A stretch of 33,647 nt of DNA from a virus. Made by a program: the position numbers and the translations under genes. The notes under the pieces were generated by a model, which ran no database searches, was not told where the DNA came from, and saw only the letters and a list, made by a program, of their open reading frames with translations. Numbering within the stretch: position 1 is the stretch's first letter; each line of letters opens with the position of its first letter. The DNA lies in the IMG/VR virus record IMGVR_UViG_3300042522_001203, positions 1 through 33,647 of that record; one strand, 5' to 3'. Below, one piece after another: positions 15,942 through 23,458 of this stretch.

Positions 15942-16810
15942 GACCAACTCCAGACACGGACGACTCCGGCAGCTCCGTCGCCTCCAGCGCCAGAGTTACC
16001 TGTTGTTCCGCCGCCGCCACCGCCGCCGCCACCGCCAGGGAAGGCTCCATTGCCTCCAGTGCCACCATTAGTTGACGAGTTAGATCCGCCTCCACCGCCG
16101 CCGCCATCTCCAATTGTCGTCCCATTACCCCCATTGCTAGCGCTACTTCCCGATGCTCCGCCACCACCTGTACTACTTGCACCAATAGCTGCATTCTTTA
16201 ATTCACTAAAACCTTCTCCTCCAACTGCGCCACTGTTTGGTGTATTTCCAGTTGTAACACCACCGCCTCCTGCACCACCCCCTGGTCCTAAAGCTGCGCG
16301 AGAACCTGATGTGCCTACACCACCTGTACCAGAAGAATTACTACCTGCTCCTGCATATAAACCATTAATACTATTTCCCCAGTAAGAAACAGACGCTCCT
16401 GTTGCTCCAGCGGATGTTCCTCCTGTACCTCCACTTGTAGCTGGACTAACAACTAAAGAACCAAAAGACGATGAGCCTCCATCTCCACCTGAAGTACCGT
16501 CACTATTAACTGTTCGTGCAGCCCCGCCAATGCCGCCTGATCCAACTGTAACAGTTACCGTATCACCAACTAAAGTAGCTGGAATCCACCGAGCAACAAA
16601 TTTTCCTCCTGCGCCACCTGCGCCACCATTTCTTGCAAGAGTTGTTGAAGTATTTCGGCGACCACTACCACCGCCACCGCCCCCGCTGACACACTCTACG
16701 TAGATAAATTTTGTTCCGTTAGGTTTTGTCCATGTGCCGCTACTAAGGAATTCCTGGTAGTCAGCAGAACCTTGAACACCAGATAGACTTGGAACAGTAT
16801 AGAATGACAT
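15938..16810 (-). CDS. glycine-rich tail adhesin / receptor-binding protein
   Basis: A 290-residue protein. The N-terminal 45 residues contain the typical tail-associated opening 'FLSSGTWTKPNGTKFIYV'. The rest is dominated by glycine and serine, with runs of G up to 10 residues alternating with short hydrophobic turns. It ends 'GDGAAGVVRVWSWS', the signature end of glycine-rich phage tail tip proteins (polyglycine sandwich-like adhesins). Such proteins bind the host surface receptor and change rapidly. A GCC-rich trinucleotide tract at 16009-16037 could promote length variation. A 53-residue gene is coupled to its end. Confidence 0.8.
   Translation of the reverse strand: MSFYTVPSLSGVQGSADYQEFLSSGTWTKPNGTKFIYVECVSGGGGGGSGRRNTSTTLARNGGAGGAGGKFVARWIPATLVGDTVTVTVGSGGIGGAARTVNSDGTSGGDGGSSSFGSLVVSPATSGGTGGTSAGATGASVSYWGNSINGLYAGAGSNSSGTGGVGTSGSRAALGPGGGAGGGGVTTGNTPNSGAVGGEGFSELKNAAIGASSTGGGGASGSSASNGGNGTTIGDGGGGGGGSNSSTNGGTGGNGAFPGGGGGGGGGGTTGNSGAGGDGAAGVVRVWSWS
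16009..16037. repeat. GCC-rich trinucleotide tract in adhesin gene
   Basis: A run of CCG/CCA triplets encodes a polyglycine stretch of the adhesin on the minus strand. Such tracts are prone to replication slippage in steps of three, which would change loop length without breaking the frame. Confidence 0.7.
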
Positions 16811-16815
16811 AGCAA

Positions 16816-17220
16816 TTACACGTATTCGGTTACTTGTGCGGTTCCGTTAGCAGAAACCCATATACCATATATAGCATTTCCCACAATCAATTGTTGGTCA
16901 AGTAGCAAAAAACTACCAGGCTGCATAACAATAAATGCGTTAGAAGTTGTGGCCGGAGAATTAAAACTAAGTCGTAAGATTTGAGTGCTATCATTAGCAA
17001 TACTAATTCCGCGTCTATTGGCATTGGCGCTAATAATTGTAACGCTACTGCTGCTGCTAGCCACGCTGGTTGTAGTGGGCGTGCGAGATACAACTGTCCC
17101 CTGAGCCGGATCAACAATACTCCCCGAACTATCTGCTAACTGAATGACCTGAAATGTCTTACCACCGGCAATATTGATCGCCTCGTCGTTTACTTGCCTA
17201 GGGTTATCATAATAAGCCAT
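16816..17220 (-). CDS. small virion protein, fibre-associated
   Basis: A 134-residue beta-rich protein with 'SSSSSVTIISANANRRG', 'IANDSTQILRLSF' and 'LIVGNAIYGIWVSANGTA'. This layout is well known from small phage structural proteins encoded next to fibre genes (motif N-x-x-R-x-G-x-x-I-x-N-x-S, then 'GIWxxANG'). The motif GTTGAAAGC lies 20-36 bases upstream of the start, so it heads the unit that also holds the adhesin and the 53-residue gene. Its start is only 6 bases upstream of nothing else coding; no overlap with neighbours. Confidence 0.65.
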   Translation of the reverse strand: MAYYDNPRQVNDEAINIAGGKTFQVIQLADSSGSIVDPAQGTVVSRTPTTTSVASSSSSVTIISANANRRGISIANDSTQILRLSFNSPATTSNAFIVMQPGSFLLLDQQLIVGNAIYGIWVSANGTAQVTEYV

Positions 17221-17240
17221 TACGGATGATGCTCTACTAT

Positions 17241-17256
17241 CTATCTAGCTTTCAAC
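17241..17256 (-). promoter_or_regulatory. late-promoter-like motif, copy 8
   Basis: GTTGAAAGC-TAG-ATAG, upstream of the small virion protein gene (ATG 17220). Confidence 0.6.
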
Positions 17257-17595
17257 TGTTCCTTCACAACCTGGAATGTTCCGACCGTCTGTATCCTTCT
17301 CAAGCAAGTTGCTGCTGACTGGGCTCTGAACTACATATTCCGTCGTTTCTGTCCATTGCTGCCAACCCCATACATCTTCATTACATGTGCCATGGGGAAT
17401 TTGTGCCTGAGAATCCGCCCCTCCCGCACGTACATTTCTTTCTGGCCCCGGATTCACCCTGTTGCTTCGCAACAAATACTCCGATTGCCGCATCATTTGT
17501 CGAGTCAACGCGCTAGCCTGAGTCTCCCGACTGCGGTAGTCAGAATTTTCCCGTTCATCCTCCCAGTGCCGGTACGGATTTGATTGTACGGCCAT
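17245..17595 (-). CDS. unknown small protein
   Basis: A 116-residue hydrophilic protein, with a charged helical N-terminus ('HWEDERENSDYRSRETQ') followed by a P/G/Q-rich, probably disordered region. No family recognised. It starts 20 bases downstream of a perfect motif at 17615-17630, which is back-to-back with the region upstream of the tail chaperone gene. It sits between the chaperone and the adhesin cluster; a virion or assembly role is possible but unproven. Confidence 0.6.
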   Translation of the reverse strand: MAVQSNPYRHWEDERENSDYRSRETQASALTRQMMRQSEYLLRSNRVNPGPERNVRAGGADSQAQIPHGTCNEDVWGWQQWTETTEYVVQSPVSSNLLEKDTDGRNIPGCEGTVES

Positions 17596-17614
17596 ACGGA
17601 TTACGTTTGCTCTT

Positions 17615-17630
17615 CTATCCCGCTTTCAAC
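17615..17630 (-). promoter_or_regulatory. late-promoter-like motif, copy 9
   Basis: GTTGAAAGC-GGG-ATAG, upstream of the 116-residue gene (ATG 17595). A degenerate plus-strand GTTGAGCG at 17639 points to the chaperone gene, making a second back-to-back pair. Confidence 0.6.
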
Positions 17631-17687
17631 TTTTGACAGTTGAGCGAAAAATCGGTGAATAGGACTATATGCTCACCTCAGACTATT

Positions 17688-18062
17688 ATGGCATTATCGT
17701 CTAAATCGCTACGGGAACTTGAAGTTACCGCTGCCGACGCTTCATCGGATTTTGACTTTGGCGATCCGGAAGTCATCGCGGTTGAAGTAGCACCTGGCAA
17801 GTTCCTGTCACTTCAAGAACCCAGCGCGGAAGATTTGATTGAGATCACAAAAATTTCTGCAGACAAATCGTTGGACGAAGTTCAAGCGACCCTAAAAACC
17901 ATCTGCATTCTGCATAGTCCGGACCCAGGCGGACGCAAACTCACTCTTAAAGATGCGAAACGCCTCCGCGCGAAACAGATCAAGTTACTCGGTAACGCGA
18001 TTAACGAATTGCTGGGCGGGGGTGACGATGATGAAGACATGAAAAGCGAAGAGGACGGTTGA
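17688..18062 (+). CDS. tail assembly chaperone-like protein, upstream frame
   Basis: A 124-residue protein from ATG 17688. An upstream in-frame TTG at 17640 would add 16 residues, but it coincides with a degenerate promoter-like motif. The core 'VAPGKFLSLQEPSAEDLIEI', 'LHSPDPGGRKLTLKDAKRL' and 'RAKQIKLLGNAINELLGG' resembles the helical N-terminal part of phage tail assembly chaperones of the gpE/gpG type. It ends in an acidic tail. The following frame has no start codon for 285 bases, suggesting a frameshift fusion, as many chaperone genes make. It precedes the sheath gene. Confidence 0.65.
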   Translation: MALSSKSLRELEVTAADASSDFDFGDPEVIAVEVAPGKFLSLQEPSAEDLIEITKISADKSLDEVQATLKTICILHSPDPGGRKLTLKDAKRLRAKQIKLLGNAINELLGGGDDDEDMKSEEDG

Positions 18063-18516
18063 GCTAGAGACGGTACGGAACCCTAACTACACCGTATCGT
18101 GTATAGATTCACGCGAACGAGTCGTTTCGTTTAGAGATATTCGTGGCAGCGACCTTGAGTACCTAGAATCAAAACTAGGGGGTGATGATGCGACAATTAC
18201 CAGCACGGATGCTATAGGAATTTTATCCTATCTATCTACCAGTGCCAATTTAAACTTCAACCGGTTTACGCCTGCCACTATCCGAGCACTCTATCAGTCC
18301 ATTAGCGAAAACATCCTTTGCTCGTATATGACGAAAGAAACTTGGCTCAGACAATGTTACGCTATCCAAAACGGATCGTTTCAAAACATCGATGCGATGG
18401 AGTCCGTGCCACTATCTAAATTTGTTGCTATGTGTCACATCCACAAAGAAGCTATGGACCAGATGAACAACTTAAATAACAATGAAAACACCCAAACCTC
18501 TGCCAGTTCGATTTAG
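18043..18516 (+). CDS. downstream frame of tail assembly chaperone, probably reached by frameshift
   Basis: Reading the phase of 18061 gives 158 sense codons from 18043, right after a TGA at 18040, up to TAA/TAG-type stop at 18516. The first ATG is 18328 and no ATG, GTG, TTG or CTG occurs before it in this frame. Yet the 95 residues before it look like normal protein ('YTVSCIDSRERVVSFRDI', 'STSANLNFNRFTPATIRALY'). The start codon absence and the overlap with the acidic end of the chaperone gene fit a +1 (or -2) programmed shift. The overlap window is only 18043-18062. An AAAA run at 18042-18045 and the GGT-TGA stop context at 18057-18062 are the two candidate slip sites. Confidence 0.6.
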   Translation, partial: KAKRTVELETVRNPNYTVSCIDSRERVVSFRDIRGSDLEYLESKLGGDDATITSTDAIGILSYLSTSANLNFNRFTPATIRALYQSISENILCSYMTKETWLRQCYAIQNGSFQNIDAMESVPLSKFVAMCHIHKEAMDQMNNLNNNENTQTSASSI

Positions 18517-18781
18517 CGAAGAGCTAGAGACAAAGGAACTCGTACAGTTCATGTTAATTCTGTACGAGATCTCCAAAGCACGTGACTTTATGGAATTGAG
18601 TCGGTTTGTTAAACTAGTCGCAGAAGTTATTGGGCCAGCAGATTTTAATCTGCTGCTTCGCAGCACAGTAAAGCTAATGGGATCGCATCGGTGCGGAAGA
18701 GATATGTGCTCGGACTGGTTAATGACTCAGCTATATGAACTGTATCAGGCGTTTGGTAGTGAGCAAATTGAAACTTTGTGA
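18482..18781 (+). CDS. unknown protein before tail sheath
   Basis: A 99-residue, mainly helical protein ('EELETKELVQFMLILYEISK', 'LSRFVKLVAEVIGP') that overlaps the end of the chaperone downstream frame by 35 bases. It ends 3 bases before the GTTGAAAGC motif of the sheath gene. No recognised family. The position between chaperone and sheath suggests a tail assembly role. It has no clear ribosome site, in keeping with reinitiation after the preceding frame. Confidence 0.6.
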   Translation: MKTPKPLPVRFSEELETKELVQFMLILYEISKARDFMELSRFVKLVAEVIGPADFNLLLRSTVKLMGSHRCGRDMCSDWLMTQLYELYQAFGSEQIETL

Positions 18782-18783
18782 CC

Positions 18784-18802
18784 GTTGAAAGCTATGTGAT
18801 AG
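18784..18802 (+). promoter_or_regulatory. late-promoter-like motif, copy 10
   Basis: GTTGAAAGC followed by ATAG after 6 rather than 3 bases, upstream of the sheath gene (TTG 18827). Confidence 0.5.
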
Positions 18803-18826
18803 GACTGTCTCACAGGAGAGTTAGCT

Positions 18827-21649
18827 TTGGCAACTTCGATCACAGTGAACGCCGCAGCACTGAATCGACCCGGCGTGTTTGTCGCCCAGTCGGTTACGGG
18901 CGGCCTGCCACAGCCCATCGCCAGCCATGCTGTAGGCTATTTGTTCGGTACGACTCCGGCCGATGAATATTACGGCACCGGCAGCGAGGGTATTTATTCA
19001 GAATTTCTTCCATACACCCCGACTCAAGTAGCCTCAGTAGAGGACTACCTGCTAAAGGTTGGTGGTACGTTGCCCACTGGTAGTGTCGGCGCACTGACCA
19101 CCTACGATGCGGTAAAAGGGTTTTTCGATAACGTTGGTGTTAACGGAATTCTCTACTTTACCCGTGTAACCCCAACCCCTGAAACGGTAATTAATCTCAG
19201 CGCTAGCAGTGCTGGAGCCGGTTATAACGCTTTCGCGATTAAGGTTAACGGTCGGTATTTTGGTACTCCGATCAATGTTCTCGATCCGGATGGTGACGAG
19301 ATTCGGGTCATTACGACTACCGGTATCGATGCGATTGATAACGCACGCGACCTGTTTGTATATCTATCCGGGGCTAATTCTGACGGTTTCTCTGATTTCT
19401 ATAAAGTCGAGCAAACTGCGACCGAAGCGACTCAAGGTAAGTTCAGAGTATTTGCGCGTGACAACACCAATCTGCCCGAAATCGATCGGTTTGTTGCCTA
19501 TAGCTTCACCGATACTGGTTACGCTAGCCCGTTAAATTTAGATACCGAAGCCGTAGTTAAACTATACACCTCGGTAAAGGAGATTAACTTCCGCTGCAAT
19601 AGTAGGGAGATCGCAACTGGTCAGGGCATCCTGTATATCGAAGGTTCTTTGCTAAGCTTGTTTATCGCTGCGGCGAATACGGCGACCCCTGGTACCTACG
19701 ATCCAGCAACCGAGCAATCTGATATCCTAAAAGATTATCTCGCTAGCAAGAGTATTACTGTTGTCGACGATAAGATCGTTGCAGTAAGCAAAGACTTTAG
19801 CTCTGGCGTAGCTTCAGGCAATAAATGGACCGATGCCAGTGCAGCATACTGGCGCTACGACCTAGGAACTACTACGTTCGCGAAGCTAGTCTCTGGTTCT
19901 GACGCTATTGTTCCTACCGGCACAGTTTCCGTAAGTGGTGGCGTAGCTACCCGAACCGGCTACCTTCCTGACTCCGTCCAGGTATTTTATGTTTCTGTTG
20001 CTGGTGAAAACCGTGCGATTATTGTTAACGGTGCGACACCAGACGAACTTGCCACTGCGCTTCGTGACGAACTTATTAGTATTCTGAACGAAAAAGAACT
20101 TGATCAGTACTACACCGTAGAAGCGGTAACAACCGGGTCTAACTACAGCGGTACAAACTACGCACCGAATAACGGCCATAAGGTTATTAACAACCTCGTA
20201 TCTTCCCACGGCGCGCCGTATATTCGTCCGGACCTAGAGGATATCGCACTTACCGGCACTGTCGCAATTAGCTCTGGTACAGTAACAGGCACAAACACCC
20301 TGTTTACTCAAGAACTTGGTGCGGGAGATGTGATCGTTGTTAACGGTACTCGGTTCACGGTAACTGCGGTTACCACTAATACCGCCGCTACTGTTACCCC
20401 CAATAACGTTACGGTGACTGCTGGTGCGACTGCGAGACTAGACAAATCTTACGCGAACGGTTTTGAATCTTTCGATTATGTTCTTAAGATTCGGATCACT
20501 GCGAAAAACGGTCTGGTAAGCCCAGTTCTTCCTGGTACAAATCGTCAGGGTCTTACCGACAGCAATGTTGTCAAGCTAACCTCAATTCAGGAGAATGTTG
20601 GCTATGAGACCTACAAACTCACCTCCGCTGCTAAAGCCCAAGATTTCGTTTACGCGATTGAAAAGGGTATGAGCGACGAGTATTACGCCCCTGGCTTCCT
20701 AATGGCACCAGAAGCGTATGCGACGCTCAAGTATAGCGCTGATTCCGATCTCGCCTCCCGCAGCGAAGCGATTGGTGAAAGACTTAAAGTGACTCAGACT
20801 CTTGTCGCTGCGGCTGAAGGCCGGTTTGGCGTCACTGAAGGTATCAGCAACACCCAGCACGTTGCCCTAATCGATTGTGGTGGTGATGTAGACAACCTGT
20901 CTCAAGCACAAGACGAACTCGACACCATCAAACGAACTGTTGGCTCGTTCTACGGTCACGCAGCGTTCTACGCTCCGTACCTCAAAAACCTCAACGACCG
21001 CTTTGTTCCCGCTAGCCCGTTTGTGGCCGGTGCGGCCTGTAGCCGATTCATTAATGAGGGCTTCCAGCAACCTCCAGCCGGCGCAAGGTATCCGCTACGT
21101 GGTGTGGTCGATCTGAAGTTCAAGATCACCGCACAACAGCAAGAGGTAACTTACGCTCTCGGACTCAACCCGATCCGGTCTCTGCCTAACCGTGGAATCG
21201 TTGTATGGGGTGCACGTACCCTGTCCAGCAGCCCGCTATTCCGGTTTGTCAATACTCGCGTCATTCTTAACGTCCTTATCGACGTCATGAACCGCAGCTT
21301 CGACGATATTCTCTTCGAGTCTATCGATTCTGCCGGTACTGTGTATAGTCGAGTTAAGTCAGTTGCGAACCAGGTGCTGAACCAGTTCTTCCTGCAAGGT
21401 GCGTTGTTTGGTGGTAGACCAGAACAGGCATATCTGGTTATCTGTGGTAACAGTAACAATAGCGCTGCACTACTCGAGCAGGGTACTGTCCGTATGGATG
21501 CGTATGTGGCTACTTCACCCACCCTTGAGCGTCTTGCGATTACCATTGTCCGCACTCCGGTCGGTCAGGTATCCCTGCTGAGCGATAGCTTTAGCAGAAA
21601 TGAAGAACGGTTTACCGCTCTTCTCGATGCTACTAATCTTAACGTTTGA
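18827..21649 (+). CDS. contractile tail sheath protein, unusually large
   Basis: A 940-residue protein starting at TTG 18827, with a good AGGAGAG ribosome site at 18813-18819. The N-terminus 'NRPGVFVAQSV' and the C-terminal block 'LNPIRSLPNRGIVVWGARTL', 'FRFVNTRVILNVLIDVMNRS', 'QGALFGGRPEQAYLVICGNS' and 'VRTPVGQ' are the conserved sheath core that polymerises around the tube and contracts. Most sheaths have about 400-660 residues. Here the extra length comes from inserted beta domains in the middle. One of them (about 476-538) matches a segment of the capsid cement protein. The protein makes this phage a myovirus. Confidence 0.95.
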   Translation: MATSITVNAAALNRPGVFVAQSVTGGLPQPIASHAVGYLFGTTPADEYYGTGSEGIYSEFLPYTPTQVASVEDYLLKVGGTLPTGSVGALTTYDAVKGFFDNVGVNGILYFTRVTPTPETVINLSASSAGAGYNAFAIKVNGRYFGTPINVLDPDGDEIRVITTTGIDAIDNARDLFVYLSGANSDGFSDFYKVEQTATEATQGKFRVFARDNTNLPEIDRFVAYSFTDTGYASPLNLDTEAVVKLYTSVKEINFRCNSREIATGQGILYIEGSLLSLFIAAANTATPGTYDPATEQSDILKDYLASKSITVVDDKIVAVSKDFSSGVASGNKWTDASAAYWRYDLGTTTFAKLVSGSDAIVPTGTVSVSGGVATRTGYLPDSVQVFYVSVAGENRAIIVNGATPDELATALRDELISILNEKELDQYYTVEAVTTGSNYSGTNYAPNNGHKVINNLVSSHGAPYIRPDLEDIALTGTVAISSGTVTGTNTLFTQELGAGDVIVVNGTRFTVTAVTTNTAATVTPNNVTVTAGATARLDKSYANGFESFDYVLKIRITAKNGLVSPVLPGTNRQGLTDSNVVKLTSIQENVGYETYKLTSAAKAQDFVYAIEKGMSDEYYAPGFLMAPEAYATLKYSADSDLASRSEAIGERLKVTQTLVAAAEGRFGVTEGISNTQHVALIDCGGDVDNLSQAQDELDTIKRTVGSFYGHAAFYAPYLKNLNDRFVPASPFVAGAACSRFINEGFQQPPAGARYPLRGVVDLKFKITAQQQEVTYALGLNPIRSLPNRGIVVWGARTLSSSPLFRFVNTRVILNVLIDVMNRSFDDILFESIDSAGTVYSRVKSVANQVLNQFFLQGALFGGRPEQAYLVICGNSNNSAALLEQGTVRMDAYVATSPTLERLAITIVRTPVGQVSLLSDSFSRNEERFTALLDATNLNV

Positions 21650-21650
21650 C

Positions 21651-21662
21651 GTTGAAAGATAG
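21651..21662 (+). promoter_or_regulatory. late-promoter-like motif, copy 11 (atypical)
   Basis: GTTGAAAG directly followed by ATAG, only 2 bases before the protease/scaffold ATG at 21665. The short distance does not suit a promoter for this start, so it may serve as a ribosome site or be a decayed copy. Confidence 0.35.
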
Positions 21663-21664
21663 AT

Positions 21665-23284
21665 ATGGCAAGAAGACTTCGTGCAGAAATTAAGCCCGGA
21701 CCTACCACGGATCCGGTTCTTAACGCCGATACTCCCCTGACCGAACAACAACCGAAACGTACGGTTTATATCGAACTGTTTCGTTCCGGCCCTCAGATTA
21801 GTTCTAGTGGCCAAAAAATGGTGTTTGCGGATGAGGACTTGGATCAAGTGGTTAGTGGATACAATCCTACTACCCACGAGGCCCCTCTTATCATCGGTCA
21901 TGATCAGGATGACGGTACACCTGCTCTTGGGTGGGTGCGCGAAGTTTGGCGCAAAGGTAAATCGCTCTGGGGTAAGGTTGAGCTTACCCCAAGAGCTGAG
22001 CGCCTTATCCGTGACGGCGTATTTAAGAAGGTAAGTAGCTCGTTTTATTTGCCTGATGCCGATACGAATCCGACCCCCGGCCAGTTAGCCCTGCGCCATC
22101 TTGGCCTGGTGTCGATCCCTGCGGTAAAAGGTCTCACCGCCTTTGCCGAAAATCACCCCGAAGGCTCGATCACAATTACTCCAAGGGAGTCTTCTATTTC
22201 ATTTGAGGAAACTTTACCCACTATGGCTAAAAGAAAAACTGAAGCCCCCGTTCAAGAGACAAAAATTGTCGATCATGCTGACGGCCGGGGCATGACCATT
22301 AATGTAAATATTAATGGTATGAAAGCAACAGACGAAGAAGGTGAAATGCTCCAGGAAACTGGTGCTGCCGCTCCATACGACATGGAGTACGCAGACGATA
22401 TGGACATGGATCCGAACCGTGATATGGCCACCCCAAGACCCATGGTCGATGAAGGCATGGGAGGTATGAGTGCAACCACGTCAATGGTTGAAGGTCCGGA
22501 CGGTAAGGAAATGGGCGATGAGGATGGCGGCGACGCTGCACCCGTTGGCCCTGATGGTGCTGGTCCGGATGGTACAGAAGGTGAAACCGGTGGTGGTGGC
22601 GATGATATGGGCTCTGATGCCGATGTCGAAGACGTTTCTGGTTCTGATGACGAGAAAGTCGCCGCCGACCTTGCTTCTCAATATACCGAAGAGCAGCTCA
22701 TCATGGCGTTGTATCAACTAGCCCAAGGATCCCAAGAAATGGGCGAGCGTGGGATGATGGGTTATTCGGAGTCCGAGGATTTTGAAAATGTAGTCCAAAC
22801 TGAAACTGAAGCCTCTTTTGCAGAAGCACAATCTCCCGACCCACTTTCCATCAAAGTAGCCGAGCTCGAGGAGGAGCTTGCCGCTCAACGTCGCCTCATG
22901 CGACAGAAAGAGATCACTGACTTCTGTGAAAAACTTTATGGTGACGGTAAGCTTACCGAGAAAGTCGCGCCGATCTCCGACCTGGTACGGTTCATGGAAA
23001 CGCTTAATGCGAAAAATTCTGTAAACTTTAGCGAGACCGGTAAAGCATCACAGTTCGACTTCATGAAGAACGTGTTGACTAATCTCCCCGCGATGGTAAG
23101 TTTTAGCGAAGTTGCGACTCAGGTGTCTGCACCGAAGAAGACTAAGTCTCCGCGTCCTAACGCTGACGGCTATGTTTATGATGAGCGGAATGCTGAAATT
23201 CACGCTAAAGCGATTGAATACTCAGAACAGAATGGTACCGACTATATGTCGGCTCTCAAGCTCGTTCTAAACGACGAGCTCTGA
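21665..23284 (+). CDS. prohead protease with fused scaffold, Mu gpI-like
   Basis: A 539-residue protein. Residues 1-170 show the Mu gpI protease pattern: 'APLIIGHDQDDGTPALGWV' with the G-H pair, 'SLWGKVELTPRAERLI', 'FKKVSSSFYLP' and 'GLVSIPAVKGL'. Residues 190-360 are very acidic and rich in G, D, M and E, as expected of a removable scaffold. Residues 380-539 are helical. It would cleave scaffold and capsid during head maturation. A possible internal start at ATG 22223 (residue 187) could release the scaffold part alone. The motif copy at 21651 is unusually close to the ATG. Confidence 0.85.
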   Translation: MARRLRAEIKPGPTTDPVLNADTPLTEQQPKRTVYIELFRSGPQISSSGQKMVFADEDLDQVVSGYNPTTHEAPLIIGHDQDDGTPALGWVREVWRKGKSLWGKVELTPRAERLIRDGVFKKVSSSFYLPDADTNPTPGQLALRHLGLVSIPAVKGLTAFAENHPEGSITITPRESSISFEETLPTMAKRKTEAPVQETKIVDHADGRGMTINVNINGMKATDEEGEMLQETGAAAPYDMEYADDMDMDPNRDMATPRPMVDEGMGGMSATTSMVEGPDGKEMGDEDGGDAAPVGPDGAGPDGTEGETGGGGDDMGSDADVEDVSGSDDEKVAADLASQYTEEQLIMALYQLAQGSQEMGERGMMGYSESEDFENVVQTETEASFAEAQSPDPLSIKVAELEEELAAQRRLMRQKEITDFCEKLYGDGKLTEKVAPISDLVRFMETLNAKNSVNFSETGKASQFDFMKNVLTNLPAMVSFSEVATQVSAPKKTKSPRPNADGYVYDERNAEIHAKAIEYSEQNGTDYMSALKLVLNDEL

Positions 23285-23458
23285 TTGGTTGTGGGGTAAC
23301 ACGGGCGGGACTTGTCCCGCGTCGCATCCCAACCAGCCTTGTAACAACGGGCAGCAAGCTGCCCGGCGAATAGGTCGATAACCTGGTTATCAAGCTCTCC
23401 TATTCGTCCGGTTACGTTAAGGAGATATCACAGTGTACGGAGATACGTCTCCGTGTAC
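23285..23458 (+). other. run of four hairpins between scaffold and capsid-cement genes
   Basis: The stretch holds four strong inverted repeats on the plus strand. (1) 23286-23335, a stem TTGGTTGTGGG with CCCAACCA, with a perfect inner hairpin GCGGGAC-TT-GTCCCGC at 23305-23320. (2) 23348-23365, perfect CGGGCAGC-AA-GCTGCCCG. (3) 23367-23406, CGAATAGG...CCTATTCG enclosing GATAACC-T-GGTTATC. (4) 23433-23458, an 11-bp stem with a TACG loop that contains the GTG start codon. None is followed by a T-run, so these look more like a structured RNA leader than terminators. Confidence 0.6.

Noticed and set aside
15864-16385. Plus-strand open frame rich in polyproline
   Set aside because: It is the antisense of the polyglycine adhesin gene; proline codons are the mirror of glycine codons.
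21151-21555. Minus-strand frame inside the sheath gene
   Set aside because: Antisense to the conserved sheath core; the sheath is certain.
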